Shown: positions 32,465-43,445 of the stretch, piece after piece
How the letters are laid out: every line of letters starts with the position of its first letter
Position numbering within the stretch: position 1 is the stretch's first letter
Source of the DNA: Batillaria attramentaria
Taxonomy: Eukaryota; Mollusca; Gastropoda; Batillariidae
Assembly: GCA_018292915.2 (NCBI GenBank)
Contig: JACVVK020000526.1
Span: 109,501-173,500, forward strand
Direction: 5' to 3'
DNA length: 64,000 nt
Program-made: the position numbers and the translations under genes
The notes under the pieces: generated by a model
Seen by the model: only the letters and a program-made list of their open reading frames with translations
Told to the model about the DNA's origin: nothing
Databases searched by the model: none

Positions 32465-32770
32465 CCTGTTTTGTACCGGTGCTAAGGTGATTTGGCCTAG
32501 TGGCAAAGGCGACCGCTATGGATCCTGACGTGCAGGTTCGAAATCCCCGGTGGACATGATTTTTCGTGGGAGTTTTCCTCATCAGATCGGTTCAGATTTA
32601 GGTGCAGCCTCGTTTACTGTGCCTGTCTCGCATTCATGGACATACGTCGCACCCACAATTACCAAGTGTGCACGCTAATGATCCCATTCTATACGTGAGG
32701 GGCCGCAAAATGGAAAGTAGTCACATACCATACATGCAGGAGGAGAAAACAACGTAAGGCGCTTTGTTGT
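32465..32770 (+). mobile_element. SINE-D, tRNA-derived
   Basis: The head has TGGCCTAGTGGCAAAGGCG and B box GGTTCGAAATCC. The body TTTACTGTGCCTGTCTCGC, CCAAGTGTGCACGCTAATGA and CCCATTCTA is shared with 58372-58620. Confidence 0.65.
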
Positions 32771-32797
32771 GGCGACGTAGGTGCTCCCCCGACTCCA

Positions 32798-32947
32798 CTG
32801 GACTTTTAATGCTCGGGTCGTGAGTTCGTATCCCGGCTGGGGCTAAATATTTGTGCTGGCTTTTTCATTGTTACCCCGTCTTTGATATCACCCGTATGTG
32901 GTGGAAAAGGAAGTTAAACCCCCAAACACCCACCTACCCCCCCCCCC
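32798..32947 (+). mobile_element. 5'-truncated SINE-A with 12-bp target-site duplication
   Basis: Starts inside the head at CTGGACTTTTAATGCTCGG. Flanked by CCCCCGACTCCA at 32786-32797 and 32948-32959. 5' truncation with an intact target-site duplication indicates LINE-type target-primed insertion. Confidence 0.9.
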
Positions 32948-33127
32948 CCCCCGACTCCATTTCAAACGTTCCGACGACGATTACTATCAGCTATTGTAAA
33001 GCTGTTAGCAGTAGCACCGCGTTTTTCCATTGTAAAATCTCAGTAGTACAAGGGGGAAAAAAAACGCTTTGGATTTCGGGAAATGTTCTGAAATAAAGTC
33101 TCCGTTTGTTGCCCAGAAAACGACTTT

Positions 33128-33726
33128 TACTAACACGTTACTGCATTGTGAAGAGGAGTGCGTGCTGACGCGTTACTGCACTGTCGAGAGGAGCGCGTGC
33201 TAACACGTTGCTACACTGTCGAGAGGAGCGCGTGCTCACGCGTTACTGCACTGTCGAGAGGAGTGCGTCCTGACGCGTTACTGCACTGTCGAGAGGAGTG
33301 CGTGCTGACGCGTTACTACATTGTCAAGAGGAGTGCATGCTATCACGGTACTACACTGTGAAGTGGAGTGCATGTTAACACGTTACAACATTGCCAAGAG
33401 GAGTATGTGCTAACACTTCACTACATTGTGAAGAGGAGTGCATGCTACCATGTTGCTACTTTGTGAAGAGGAGTGCACGCTAACACTCGTTACTACCTCG
33501 TGAGCAGGAGTGCATTCTAAAAAGTTACCACATTGTGAAGACGGGTGCATGCTAACACGTGACTACATTGTGAGGAGGAGTGCACGCTAACACGTTACTA
33601 CATTGTGAAGAGGAGTGCATGCTAACACGTGACTACATTGTGAAGAGGAGTGCATGCTAACACGTGACTACATTGTGAAGAGGAGTGCACGCTAACACGT
33701 TACTACATTGTGAAGAGGAGTGCATG
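33128..33726. repeat. 35-bp minisatellite, ~17 copies
   Basis: The unit is CACGTTACTACATTGTGAAG then AGGAGTGCATGCTAA. Early copies carry CTGTCGAGAGGAG variants, later ones TTGTGAAGAGGAG. Confidence 0.92.
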
Positions 33727-34084
33727 CCCATGTTTCAAACCACTGTCTTCAGCTGAGAGCTATCGTCGTCACTGATAAGTTTTAAATCGGAGAAGCACCG
33801 GAAAAACCACCACCCATTTTGTTCAACACCCGTGGAAGTAGGTTTCTGTGCATTGCAACTGAAATCATTAGTACTAATGGCATACTCTGACTACCACTGA
33901 GGGGCTTCAGTCAGCCCGGCTCTTTCAGTACCCGTCGGATTTTATGTGTTTTTGTGTTCTAGTTTAAGGACAACCTTAGTGCAGGCGGGGCACAGACGGC
34001 AAATGCCATGAACACTGACAATGTCAGTCTGGGCTAGGATTACTATTAATCGCTAAATGGACATTTCTCAGTCTTCAAAATAGT

Positions 34085-34178
34085 TGTGCTGGCCTTTTTC
34101 TCGTTGCCCCGTCTTTGAGATCACCCACACGTGGTGGAAAAGGATGTTAAACTCCCAAGCACCCCCTCCCTCCATCCC
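34085..34178 (+). mobile_element. 5'-truncated SINE-A
   Basis: Only the body from GTGCTGGCCTTTTTCTCG to the C-rich tail is present. Confidence 0.82.
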
Positions 34179-34265
34179 CTTCAACTGATGGCCCGGTCAA
34201 GGTCGCAGAGATGTCACAGTCACGCTTGTCGACTGGGGAAACTGTAGTGACGACATTTTGCTTTC

Positions 34266-34494
34266 ACCAAATCAAGAAAGCCAAGTGGTCTTTTCTTTCA
34301 ACAAGTCAAGAAAGCAGAGTGACCTTTTCTTTCAACAAGTCAAGAAAGCAAAGTGGTCTTTTCTTTCAACAAGTCAAGAAAGCAAAGTGGTCTTTTCTTT
34401 CAACAAGCCAAGAAAGCAGAGTGACCTTTTCTTTCAACAAGTCAAGAAAGCAAAGTGGTCTTTTCTTTCAACAAGTCAAGAAAGCAAATTGGTC
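34266..34494. repeat. 34-bp minisatellite, ~7 copies
   Basis: The unit is TCAAGAAAGCAAAGTGGTCT then TTTCTTTCAACAAG. The 102-bp frame cycle yields spurious lysine/phenylalanine-rich frames. Confidence 0.93.
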
Positions 34495-34616
34495 TCCAGT
34501 CATACACGAAATTCGCCTTTTGAACACAGTTTCCGCGATTCATTCTGTATTGAATGTTGTATCTGGAATCAGGCGTTAGGCCGTGATTTCAACTGATGTC
34601 GCAAACATCAACAACA

Positions 34617-34618
<2 letters not shown>

Positions 34619-34667
<49 letters not shown>
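34619..34667. repeat. (CA)n microsatellite
   Basis: About 24 CA units. Confidence 0.95.
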
Positions 34668-34669
<2 letters not shown>

Positions 34670-34719
34670 CCACGTCTTCCATTTCAGTGTCATCTTGCTT
34701 GAACACCTACATGCATAAT

Positions 34720-34862
34720 GGGGATCCGGAATAGCCGTCGGCTCGGGTCGTGAGTTCAAATCCTGCTGTAAGCCAAATTTATGTGCTGGCCTATTCTTTG
34801 TTGCCCTGTGCCCCGTCTTTAAAAAAAAAAAACTCCTTTGTAGGAAAGGACGCTAAACCTCC
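34720..34862 (+). mobile_element. SINE-A copy with internal head deletion
   Basis: GGGATCCGGAATAGCC joins directly to CTCGGGTCGTGAGTTCAAAT. The bases between the A box and the anticodon-like region are missing. The body is decayed with an A run. Confidence 0.75.
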
Positions 34863-35205
34863 AACCAACCAACCAACCAGTCAGCCAACCAATCAACCAA
34901 CCAAGTGACCAACCAACCCGGGAGTCAGCCAGCCAGCCAACCAACCAACTAACCCGGGAGTCAGTTGTTCAGTCAACGAACCAACCAACCAACCAGTCAA
35001 CCCGGGAGTCAACACTGAGTCAACCAACCAACCAACCAAAACCAGTCAACCAACCAAGCAGTCAATCAATCAATCAACCAACCAACCCGGGAGTCAACCA
35101 GTCAACCAACTAACCAACCACCCAAACAACGAAACAACCAATTAAACCCGCAACAACAAACCAGTCAACCAACCAGTCAACCACCCAGTCAACCAGCCAA
35201 CCAAG
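34860..35205. repeat. degenerate (AACC)n with interspersed AACCCGGGAGTCA
   Basis: AACCAACC blocks are punctuated five times by CCCGGGAGTCA, and CAGTCAACC variants are frequent. It follows a SINE-A copy and may derive from its C-rich tail. Confidence 0.85.
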
Positions 35206-35395
35206 ACTAAATCGAGATCTGCGGCGGAGCCTGCTATTTATCCATGTGTGTACTCCTAGTGGTGACGTCAAGGGGTAAGGGAGGTGCCGTTTTACGAGAA
35301 CTTACGCACGCGCTGTTTCGATCCCATCACCGCAAAACCAGATCGGTGATTCCCGCCTCGCAGACGGCGCGAGGGGAGTTGGCACCCAAATAAAC

Positions 35396-35398
<3 letters not shown>

Positions 35399-35430
<32 letters not shown>
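35399..35430. repeat. (AG)n microsatellite
   Basis: 16 AG units. Confidence 0.95.
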
Positions 35431-35431
<1 letters not shown>

Positions 35432-35884
35432 ACTATTGCGAACTGTCTGTCTGAAGGGTTGATGGGTGTATGACTCATTCCGCAGTCCTGTAAAATCCTC
35501 ATTCTTTTCGATCTCACTCTCGAAGCCCGCGGCCACATTTCGCTTCCATCTTGTCTTCAACTTGTCTTCTCTATCGCGTCTTGGGTGTAGCAGCATCCCT
35601 CCAAAGGGAGGATGTTTTTTTGTTGTTGTTGTTGTTGTTTTGTTGTTGTTTTTGTTTGTTTGTTTGTTTTAAAGAATTGGATGGCGTGGGTGCCTTCTAG
35701 AACTGGATGGGTGTTTTGTAGAACGGGTTGGGTACTTCTGCAGAGCTTGGTGGGTGCCTTGGTACCACACAGAGCTTTGACGTCTTCTGTCCGCCACATT
35801 GGTGATTTCAAAAACGGGACACTAGGGAAACTAAATGGCCTGTTGCCTTTATCGTCTTGCATCTGACACTCACCACTGATCAGA

Positions 35885-36066
35885 GGGGAGCCGGGACACT
35901 GAGATGAATGGCAGAGCGTTGGACTTTCAATGCTCGGGTCAGGTCGGGAGTTCCAATCCTTGCTGGGGCCAAATATTTATGCTGACCTATTTCTCGTTGC
36001 CCCGTCTTTGACATCATGTATACATAGTGGAAAAGGACGTTAAATTCCCAAACACCCACCCACCCT
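35885..36066 (+). mobile_element. SINE-A copy
   Basis: Full-length. The flanks CACTGATCAGAG and CGCTGATCTGAG form an imperfect 12-bp target-site duplication, so it is an older insertion. Confidence 0.88.
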
Positions 36067-36164
36067 TGCCGCTGATCTGAGTCAGTTGTAGCCAGCCGTT
36101 TCCACCAGTGCACACACAGAAGTTAAGGCTTGCAGTTGCAGTCTCAGTTTTCTGTCCCCAACAA

Positions 36165-36325
36165 GGGGAGCCGGCCGGGATAGCTGAATGGTAGAGCGTT
36201 GGACTCTCAATGCTCGGGTCGTGAGTTCGAATCCCGGCTGGGGCTAAATATTTGTACTGCCCTTTTGCTCGTTGCCCCGTCTTTGAGATCATCCTTACGC
36301 GGTGGAAAAGGACGTTAAATTCCCC
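36165..36325 (+). mobile_element. SINE-A copy interrupted at its 3' tail by an inverted-repeat element
   Basis: Full head and body, but at GTTAAATTCCCC the expected CCCA tail is replaced by the terminus of the foldback element starting at 36326. Confidence 0.87.
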
Positions 36326-36769
36326 AACCCTGTTCCGGGACCGTCGCTTCTCTAACTCTCCTGCGACGAGGTCCAAATCGGGCTAACCGAGACCGAGCCG
36401 AGCTAAGTGATACCTAAGAAGGAAAAAAAAATACTCGGTGACAAGGAAAGTGGACAGTTGCGTACAACTTTGAGGTCCCAGTGTTATTTCGCAGTGTGCA
36501 CAGAAGCGATGAAAACTGTCGCATTCACCAGCACAGTACATTTTCAGCCTGTTTAGGGAGTACTGCCTGCATGAGTTGTCTCCCTTGCCGCAACAAGCAC
36601 GCATTTTTCGTGGCAGAGCACAAAGCTCCCACGAAAAATGCATGCTTGCTGCGGGTCTGTGTACGCACGGGGGACTTCTTAGGTATCACTTAGCTCGGCT
36701 CGGTCTCGGTTAACCCGATTTGGACGTCGTCGCAGGGCCTTAGAGAACCGACGGTCCCGGAACAGGGTT
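36326..36769. mobile_element. foldback element with ~95-bp terminal inverted repeats
   Basis: The left arm (AACCCTGTTCCGGGACCGTC..., 36326-36420) is the near-perfect reverse complement of the right arm (36675-36769). Both contain CTAAGTGATACCTAAGAAG and the GACCGAGCCGAGC segment. The interior carries a second hairpin (GCATTTTTCGTGG at about 36601, CCACGAAAAATGC at about 36630). Related sequence in another arrangement is at 51985-52560. Confidence 0.85.
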
Positions 36770-36847
36770 GCCCCTGAGCCACCTTCACTACCATTGCACT
36801 AAAATGTGCGATTGTCAAAATGTACTTTAATTCAGAGCAGTTAAACG

Positions 36848-37190
36848 GGCGAATTCCATCTTTGCTAAGCCAACTTATGTTTTGGAACAGTATCGCTCGT
36901 GACTGCGCCTGTACGCTCGAAATACTCTATCTTGATGATTAGTACAGCTCTTAATGCGATACAATGTTCACACTTTGCGCGTGCGGTCAAACATTTAAAT
37001 TCTACGACTATGGCTGCAGCACTGGAGCGCTCAGTACGGTCGCCGCGTCATCGAGTACGCTTCAGTTGGCTCAGTGCCAGCATTACAGACGCTGTCACTG
37101 AGCAGGTGTGTAAGCGGTGTAATGATGGATACCACGAAAACAGCTCAGAATGTTCTGTGAGCCTGAAAGTGGTAGCACTAGCGACATTCA
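36848..37190. mobile_element. unclassified repeat, copy shared with 61045-61360
   Basis: Shares TTGGAACA..TCGC, CTGCGCCTGTACGCTCGAAA, TAGTACAGCTCTTAATGCGA, GGCTCAGTGCCAGCA and TGTGAGC blocks in the same order. No coding potential recognised. Confidence 0.7.
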
Positions 37191-37214
37191 GCAAAACCTT
37201 TTTGGACATAAAAT

Positions 37215-37455
37215 ACTACTACTACTAATAATAATCGCATTAATAAGGCGCTTTATCCCAAATATTTTGGCTCAAAGCGCCGCGAGCTAAACCCAACACG
37301 CACGCTCACGTGAATCACACGCATTCTCTCACACACAGGACATAAACGTATTACAATCACGTGGTGCGAAGGGTCAGCTCAGCTATTTAAATTTCGGAAT
37401 TTAGATATGCATTTATTTTTCAAACTTGGTGGGCTGAACATTTCCAAAGCAGTCA
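37215..37455 (-). mobile_element. SINE-B 3' part (head missing)
   Basis: The ACTACTAATAATAAT tail, GGCGCTTTATCCC, CACGTGAATCACACGCATTC, CAATCACGTGGTGCGAAGGG and CTGAACATTTCCAAAGC match the SINE-B body in reverse. Confidence 0.78.
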
Positions 37456-37667
37456 ATGGTCCGGTTTCTGAACGATTCTTGGCGACGAGCAGGATTTCCA
37501 CAAACATTCAAGTCACGGCGTTTTAAGGACCAAACAAGATTTGCAAGTGTTTTCCGCGGATTTGAATTTTTATGCCTACACTGCAGCAGGTGCGTGCGTG
37601 CGTGCGTGTGTACTGACGTGCTTGCGTGTGTACGTGCGTGTGTGTTTTTGCGTGCATGCGTGCTTGC

Positions 37668-37674
<7 letters not shown>

Positions 37675-37723
<49 letters not shown>
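37675..37723. repeat. (GT)n microsatellite
   Basis: Preceded by CGTG-rich sequence from 37590. Confidence 0.95.
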
Positions 37724-37724
<1 letters not shown>

Positions 37725-37838
37725 GGAACTGAAATTTCTAATGTCGCTTACATAAAAATTGGGCGTTTTCCTGCTTTACAAAATATCGTTAATGCCAAGA
37801 AAACCCGCATGAAAAGTAATTTATCGGCTGCAGCCATT

Positions 37839-37840
<2 letters not shown>

Positions 37841-37927
<87 letters not shown>

Positions 37928-38008
37928 GAGAGAGAGAGAGAGAGAGTATTATGCACGCAAAATCTCCTCCCTCCTCCCCCCCCCCCCAAGAGAGAGAGAG
38001 AGAGATAA
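37841..38008. repeat. (CA)n, (AG)n, C run, (AG)n compound block
   Basis: About 42 CA units, then AG, a C run, AG again and ATAACG repeats (38006-38030). Confidence 0.93.
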
Positions 38009-38167
38009 CGATAACGATAACGATAACGATCCTTTATTTTACAACGTTAGAAGTTATAGGCACACAAAGACCATTTTCAAACTTGCCGTTGCTACACTAC
38101 CATAAAAAAAGAAAATTAAAAAAAGACTAAGAAGAGAAGGAGACAAAAATTACCTAAGAAAAGGAAA

Positions 38168-39060
<893 letters not shown>

Positions 39061-39063
39061 TTA

Positions 39064-39097
39064 AAGGCCAGCATAAATATTTGGCCCCAGCCGAGAC
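39064..39097 (-). mobile_element. SINE-A fragment at the edge of (GT)n
   Basis: AGGCCAGCATAAATATTTGG then CCCCAGCCG matches the SINE-A head/body junction in reverse. It ends in a CT repeat. Confidence 0.65.
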
Positions 39098-39177
39098 TCT
39101 CTCTCTCTCTCTCTCTTCTTACGATATGAATATACTTCTGTTCTTTTGTTGTTTTGTTCTTTATTACATTTGTCTTG

Positions 39178-39361
39178 CGGGAGCCGGGCTGGCCGAATGG
39201 TAGAGCGTTGGACTTCCAATGCTCGGGTCGTGAGTTCGTATCCCGGCTGGGGCCAAATATTTGTGCTGGCTTTTTCATCGTTGCCCCATCTTTGATATCA
39301 CCTGCACGTTGTGGAAAAGGACGTTAAACCCCCAAACACCCACACACCCACCCACCCACCC
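39178..39361 (+). mobile_element. SINE-A copy with 12-bp target-site duplication
   Basis: Flanked by ACATTTGTCTTG at 39166-39177 and 39362-39373. Near-consensus head and body, with a five-fold CCCA tail. Confidence 0.94.
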
Positions 39362-39373
39362 ACATTTGTCTTG

Positions 39374-40380
39374 GTGCTATTATGCTCATGGCAAATGAAA
39401 ACCTTGACTAAGTGACTGGCAACCAGCAACCAGTCAGCAAACACGTAACAGCAACCACAGAGACCAAACACACGCCCCCAAACAAAGCAAAGCAAAGCAA
39501 AACAATACAAAATACGCTCACTTTTGAATGCACACAGAGTCCCGGGTAATTTCTGCGTACGCAACAATGACCCCAGAGATATCGTCGCCAAAAGGTGAGC
39601 TAGCGTGTTCCACCGTTGATATCGTTACTGAACAATGGAATTAATCACCGAAATCATTGAGCTGTGAACCTTCGATAGCATTAACTTGTTGATAACCACA
39701 CAAGTAGTCCTTGGAGGCAGATGCCCCGCCGACGTATGCTCATGAGTAAGCTAGTCAAAACGAGGTTGCAGCTTTGAAAAAGCGAAAAAAAATTGTGACA
39801 ATTAAACAAAGTAGGTCTGACGCGCACCCTAAATCAAATCTAACCACGTTTCAATGCATTAATTGAAAGACTTTGTATTAGCCTTTTTCACCTTGAAAAT
39901 GAAGCCTCGTTTTGGCAATCTTGCGCTTGCGCATACCTCGTCCGGGATCTCTACATCGATGCGTCGTATCAACAAGGAGAAGAAAATCTTTCTGGCTTCG
40001 CGTGTTAGTGTCAAGTTTGTTTTTAGTTATTTATGGACTCTGCTGCGGATATTTTATTCCAGCCAAAAAGGTCAGACCTGCTTTGCACCGCCCCGCGCCG
40101 GAATCCGCCTCGGGTAAGACAGGGGAGAAGACTGCACTTCAAAGGGAGACAACACGCAATGCGGGCATAAATGAGTGTATCACGGACGAGTCTAGGTGTC
40201 GCCGCTGGCAAAACAGGGAGACAATTAAAGAGACAAACGGTCTGACATGTGCCACGCCGTCTTGCAAGCTGAAGTTCCGGCCAGCAATTTTTGTCGCCTT
40301 CATTCTTGATGTGGACAGGTTGATTAGGCTCCCCTTTCTACATCTGACAGCTTAACGGTTAGTAACACCTCTCTTTTCAT
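39374..40380. other. intergenic; two overlapping open frames at 39863-40355 not supported as a gene
   Basis: The frame at 39912-40355 (about 147 codons, GTG/ATG start unclear) has mixed composition and no recognised domain. A GGGTAAGA donor-like site lies at about 40108. It could be a lone exon of an unknown gene, but nothing confirms it. Confidence 0.3.
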
Positions 40381-40453
40381 TTCATCTCTCTCTCTCTCTC
40401 TCTCTCCAGTCTCTCTCTCCAGTCTCTCTCTCTCTCTCGCTCTCTCTCTCTGA

Positions 40454-40612
40454 GGAGCCGGGGTGCCCGAATGGTAGAGCGATGGCCTTGCAATGTGAGT
40501 TCGAATCCCGGCTGGGGCCAAATATCTGTGCTGGCATTTTCATCGTTGCCCCATACTTTGATATCACCCGTATGTGGTGGAAAAGGACGTTAAACCCCCA
40601 AACGACCCCCCC
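40454..40612 (+). mobile_element. SINE-A copy in (CT)n
   Basis: The head has lost the CTCGGGTCG segment but keeps the B box GTTCGAATC. CT repeats on both sides (40384-40452 and 40619-40630) suggest insertion into a microsatellite. Confidence 0.86.
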
Positions 40613-40671
40613 CCCCCCCTCTCTCTCTCCCATAGCTTATACATTTTTCTTCCTTTGCGTATATTCTCGCC

Positions 40672-40706
40672 CGCGCGCGCGTGTGTGTGGGTGTGTGGGT
40701 GTGTGT

Positions 40707-40754
<48 letters not shown>

Positions 40755-40832
40755 CAGTGTGTGTGTGTGGTTGCCTGCTTGCTTCAGTGTGTCTGTCTTT
40801 CTATCAGTGTGCGTGCGTGCGTGCGTGCGTGC

Positions 40833-40883
<51 letters not shown>
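40672..40883. repeat. (CG)n/(GT)n/(CGTG)n compound block
   Basis: GCGCGCGCG, GT (40711-40753), CGTG repeats (40811-40838), then GT to 40883. Flanking CTGCTTGCTT occurs after both GT runs, so the segment is partly duplicated. Confidence 0.93.
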
Positions 40884-40884
<1 letters not shown>

Positions 40885-41187
40885 TTCCCTGCTTGCTTTA
40901 CTTTGTGTTGTCAGAATTATCTGCATTTGATGTCTTTTGCTTTGACAGAATGCACTGCATGAAAGTGTGCCATCTACTGTCATCGGACAAAATCGCTTCG
41001 TGCAAACTGTCTTTAAGCTCAGTGCCCCAGATTGAGGGGAACGACATGCAAATGAGCGCGTGGGTGGTGTCATCGGAAGTTGCACCGGAACAAATGGCGA
41101 CAAGATGGGTGACTGGCGGTAATCCAGAAATGTCTGATCGGGGCAGACGCCGAAACGAAACTGGAGCTTGGAGATGATTGTCCTGGT

Positions 41188-41319
41188 GTGTGTGTGTGGG
41201 GGGGGGGGGGGGGTGGGGGGGGGAGAGAGAGAGAGAGATAGAGAGAGATTTCTCTCCCTTTCTGTTTTTTTGTTTTTGTTTTTGTGTTTGGTTGTTGGTT
41301 TGTTTGTTTGGTTCATTGG

Positions 41320-41383
<64 letters not shown>

Positions 41384-41384
41384 A
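41188..41384. repeat. GT, G-run, GA and GT simple repeats
   Basis: A G run at 41199-41223 broken by one T, GA at 41224-41249, GTTT-rich sequence, then a (GT)n of about 31 units at 41323-41384. Confidence 0.9.
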
Positions 41385-41974
41385 CTACCATTCACGTTCA
41401 GAAAACACCTCCTAAAACCATCGCTCGCGATCTGTCAGGTGTTTCGTCTGAAAAACGACCTTCAGTAAACCTACCTGTTCATCCCTGGGTCGCCGACCTT
41501 CCCCGCGCACACCCAGGTGAATAAAATATCACGGATCGCGTGAAGCCACTGGGTGTGTTTAGACTGTGAGCTGGCGGTGGTTTGCGCGGCCAGGTGAGGA
41601 GCAATTCGTCTTGGTTGATGTCGCCCCACTTTTTACTGCAAGTCGACTTCAGACCGCCGGGACCACACTCGCAGACTTCGTGCACTGCGCCAGAGAAGAG
41701 TGCACTGGCTTCTCGGCTGATCTGCAGGCTAGACTGACGTTTGTTGTGCTACAGAGCCAGACTGACTATTTTACCGTTCCGCGATCTGTTGATGAAAATA
41801 TAATATTAGCAGTGTTCGGAGTGGGAGAGTATTAATTAAAACTGACGCTGAAATAGTCACGTTGCATAGTGAAACTGCAGATGTCTTTTGATATCTGTGG
41901 CTTTAAAGAACGGCAAGCAGTCCCATACAAAAGCCCAGACATCCGAAAAGGGGGAAAAAGAAAATAATATAATC

Positions 41975-41977
<3 letters not shown>
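41385..41977. other. intergenic, small unsupported frame
   Basis: An 89-codon frame (41566-41835) has normal composition but no recognised family, clear splice sites or neighbours. Left uncalled. Confidence 0.3.
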
Positions 41978-42021
<44 letters not shown>

Positions 42022-42060
42022 ATATATACTATTACTAATATATATATATATTATACCACT
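41978..42060. repeat. (TA)n microsatellite
   Basis: About 40 pure TA bases, then interrupted TA-rich sequence. Confidence 0.95.
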
Positions 42061-42167
42061 CTACCACTATTACAATGTCATGGTATAAAACTCCTAATTC
42101 ACCACATGTGGTATAAACATTTGTACCCATGACAAACCCACGCGTGAATTTTATGGCTGTACCTTAA

Positions 42168-42558
42168 GGCCATGTCACACGAGAGGGCAAAAACACTTGA
42201 AAACATTGTTTTCAGAGATGTTTCGCTGCGAAACAGTGTGTTTTGTCGTGTGACATACTTCACAACAATGTTTTCAAAACACTGTTTCGATCGTGTTTTC
42301 AGTTTTAGAGCCTGCCCTAAAATCCGAAAACATGTTTTGTGTTTCAACCAATGAAAGCCGCCGTGCGGAGTGTCAGGTGACACCTTCCCGTATCCGCTCA
42401 GTCAACATGTATGTTTAAGGAAAAGAGACATCGACTTTACCCAGAAACCCCATCCAGAGGTATTTCATACGCATTGAAGTTTTACATACAAGAAAAGGGT
42501 GTCTAGGTAGGAATGTCTTGACCGTAGCAGTAAAACTTGTTTTCAGTGTGACATCGCC
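42168..42558. mobile_element. TTAA-flanked MITE, 391 bp
   Basis: TTAA (42164-42167) then GGCCATGTCACAC at the left; GTGTGACATCGCC then TTAA (42559-42562) at the right. The inverted repeats are imperfect over about 17 bp. The interior is rich in GAAAACA/TGTTTTC palindromes. A TTAA target site is piggyBac-like; the family is not otherwise identified. Confidence 0.82.
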
Positions 42559-42969
42559 TTAAAGAGTGAACAGGTATTACCCCTAGCAGTGTTCCAGCAG
42601 TGTGTTCTGGTGAAAGGATTTGCGTCACAATATGACGCGAAAAGGGACAAAAGAATAATTTACGTCACGACATGACGTAGTTCGACTTCGTACGGAAATG
42701 GGGACGAAGGAGCTTTGCCAGTCGCTTGACGTGGAATTGTTGATCTTTTGCTGCGTGTTATCAACAAGCGGTCGTGTTTGTGACAAGCGTAAGCCTAGTT
42801 CCAGTTCTCTACTAAGACGGAGGCTTCGAAACGGAAAAGCTGACTTCTCAAAGCCTATGGACAAAGCGAGGTAAAGCACCTCAGTCAGTGATGTCGCGTG
42901 AAGCATTTGGATTGCCGATGTCAGCTTTCAAATCAAAGACTTGAAATGCAGGTAGGGACGTGGTATAAA

Positions 42970-43130
42970 TAATTTTCCCAATTCGGTGCCCCCGATTACG
43001 TAAAATACACCACACTCGTTTGTTGATTTCGACCGTAAAACTGCTCGTTAAAACTCGCAGTTTTACGGTCGAAATCAACAAACTCGTGTGGTGTATTTTC
43101 CGTAATCGGGGGCACCTCATTGTGAAAACT
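42970..43130. repeat. near-perfect palindrome (foldback), ~75-bp arms
   Basis: The arms contain GGTGCCCCCGATTACG, AATACACCACAC, TTTGTTGATTTCGACCGTAA and AACTGC and their reverse complements, around a loop of about 12 bases (43045-43056). A (TA)n tract abuts the right end. Confidence 0.92.
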
Positions 43131-43187
43131 CTATATATATATATATATCGATTGTCCATTTAAGATACTTTGTTTTGCCAGAATTGG

Positions 43188-43445
43188 GCTCAAGACAAGA
43201 CAAGACAAGACAAGGTAAGACAAGGTAAGACAGGGCAAAGCAAGAAAAGGCAAGACAAGACAAGACAAGGCAAGGCAAGACAAGGCAAGACAAGACAAGA
43301 CAAGAGAAGACAAGACCAGACAAGACAAGACAAGACAAGGCAAGGCAAGGCAAGACAAGACAAGACAAGAAAAGGCAAGACAAAGCAAGACAAGACAAAA
43401 CAAAGCAAGACAAGACCAGACCAGACCCGACCAAAACAAACAAAA
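43188..43445. repeat. (ACAAG)n/(GCAAG)n pentanucleotide array
   Basis: About 50 units of a 5-bp CAAGA/CAAGG repeat. Leucine-rich frames on the minus strand are artefacts. Confidence 0.95.

Noticed and set aside
38006..38031. Telomere-like hexamer run
   Set aside because: The unit is ATAACG, four copies only; not TTAGGG and not at a chromosome end.
39863..40355. Two overlapping frames as exons of an unknown gene
   Set aside because: A donor-like GGGTAAGA is present, but I found no matching acceptor or continuation and no family resemblance.
41566..41835. 89-aa + frame of normal composition
   Set aside because: No recognisable motif or supporting gene context; length is within chance expectation for this GC content.
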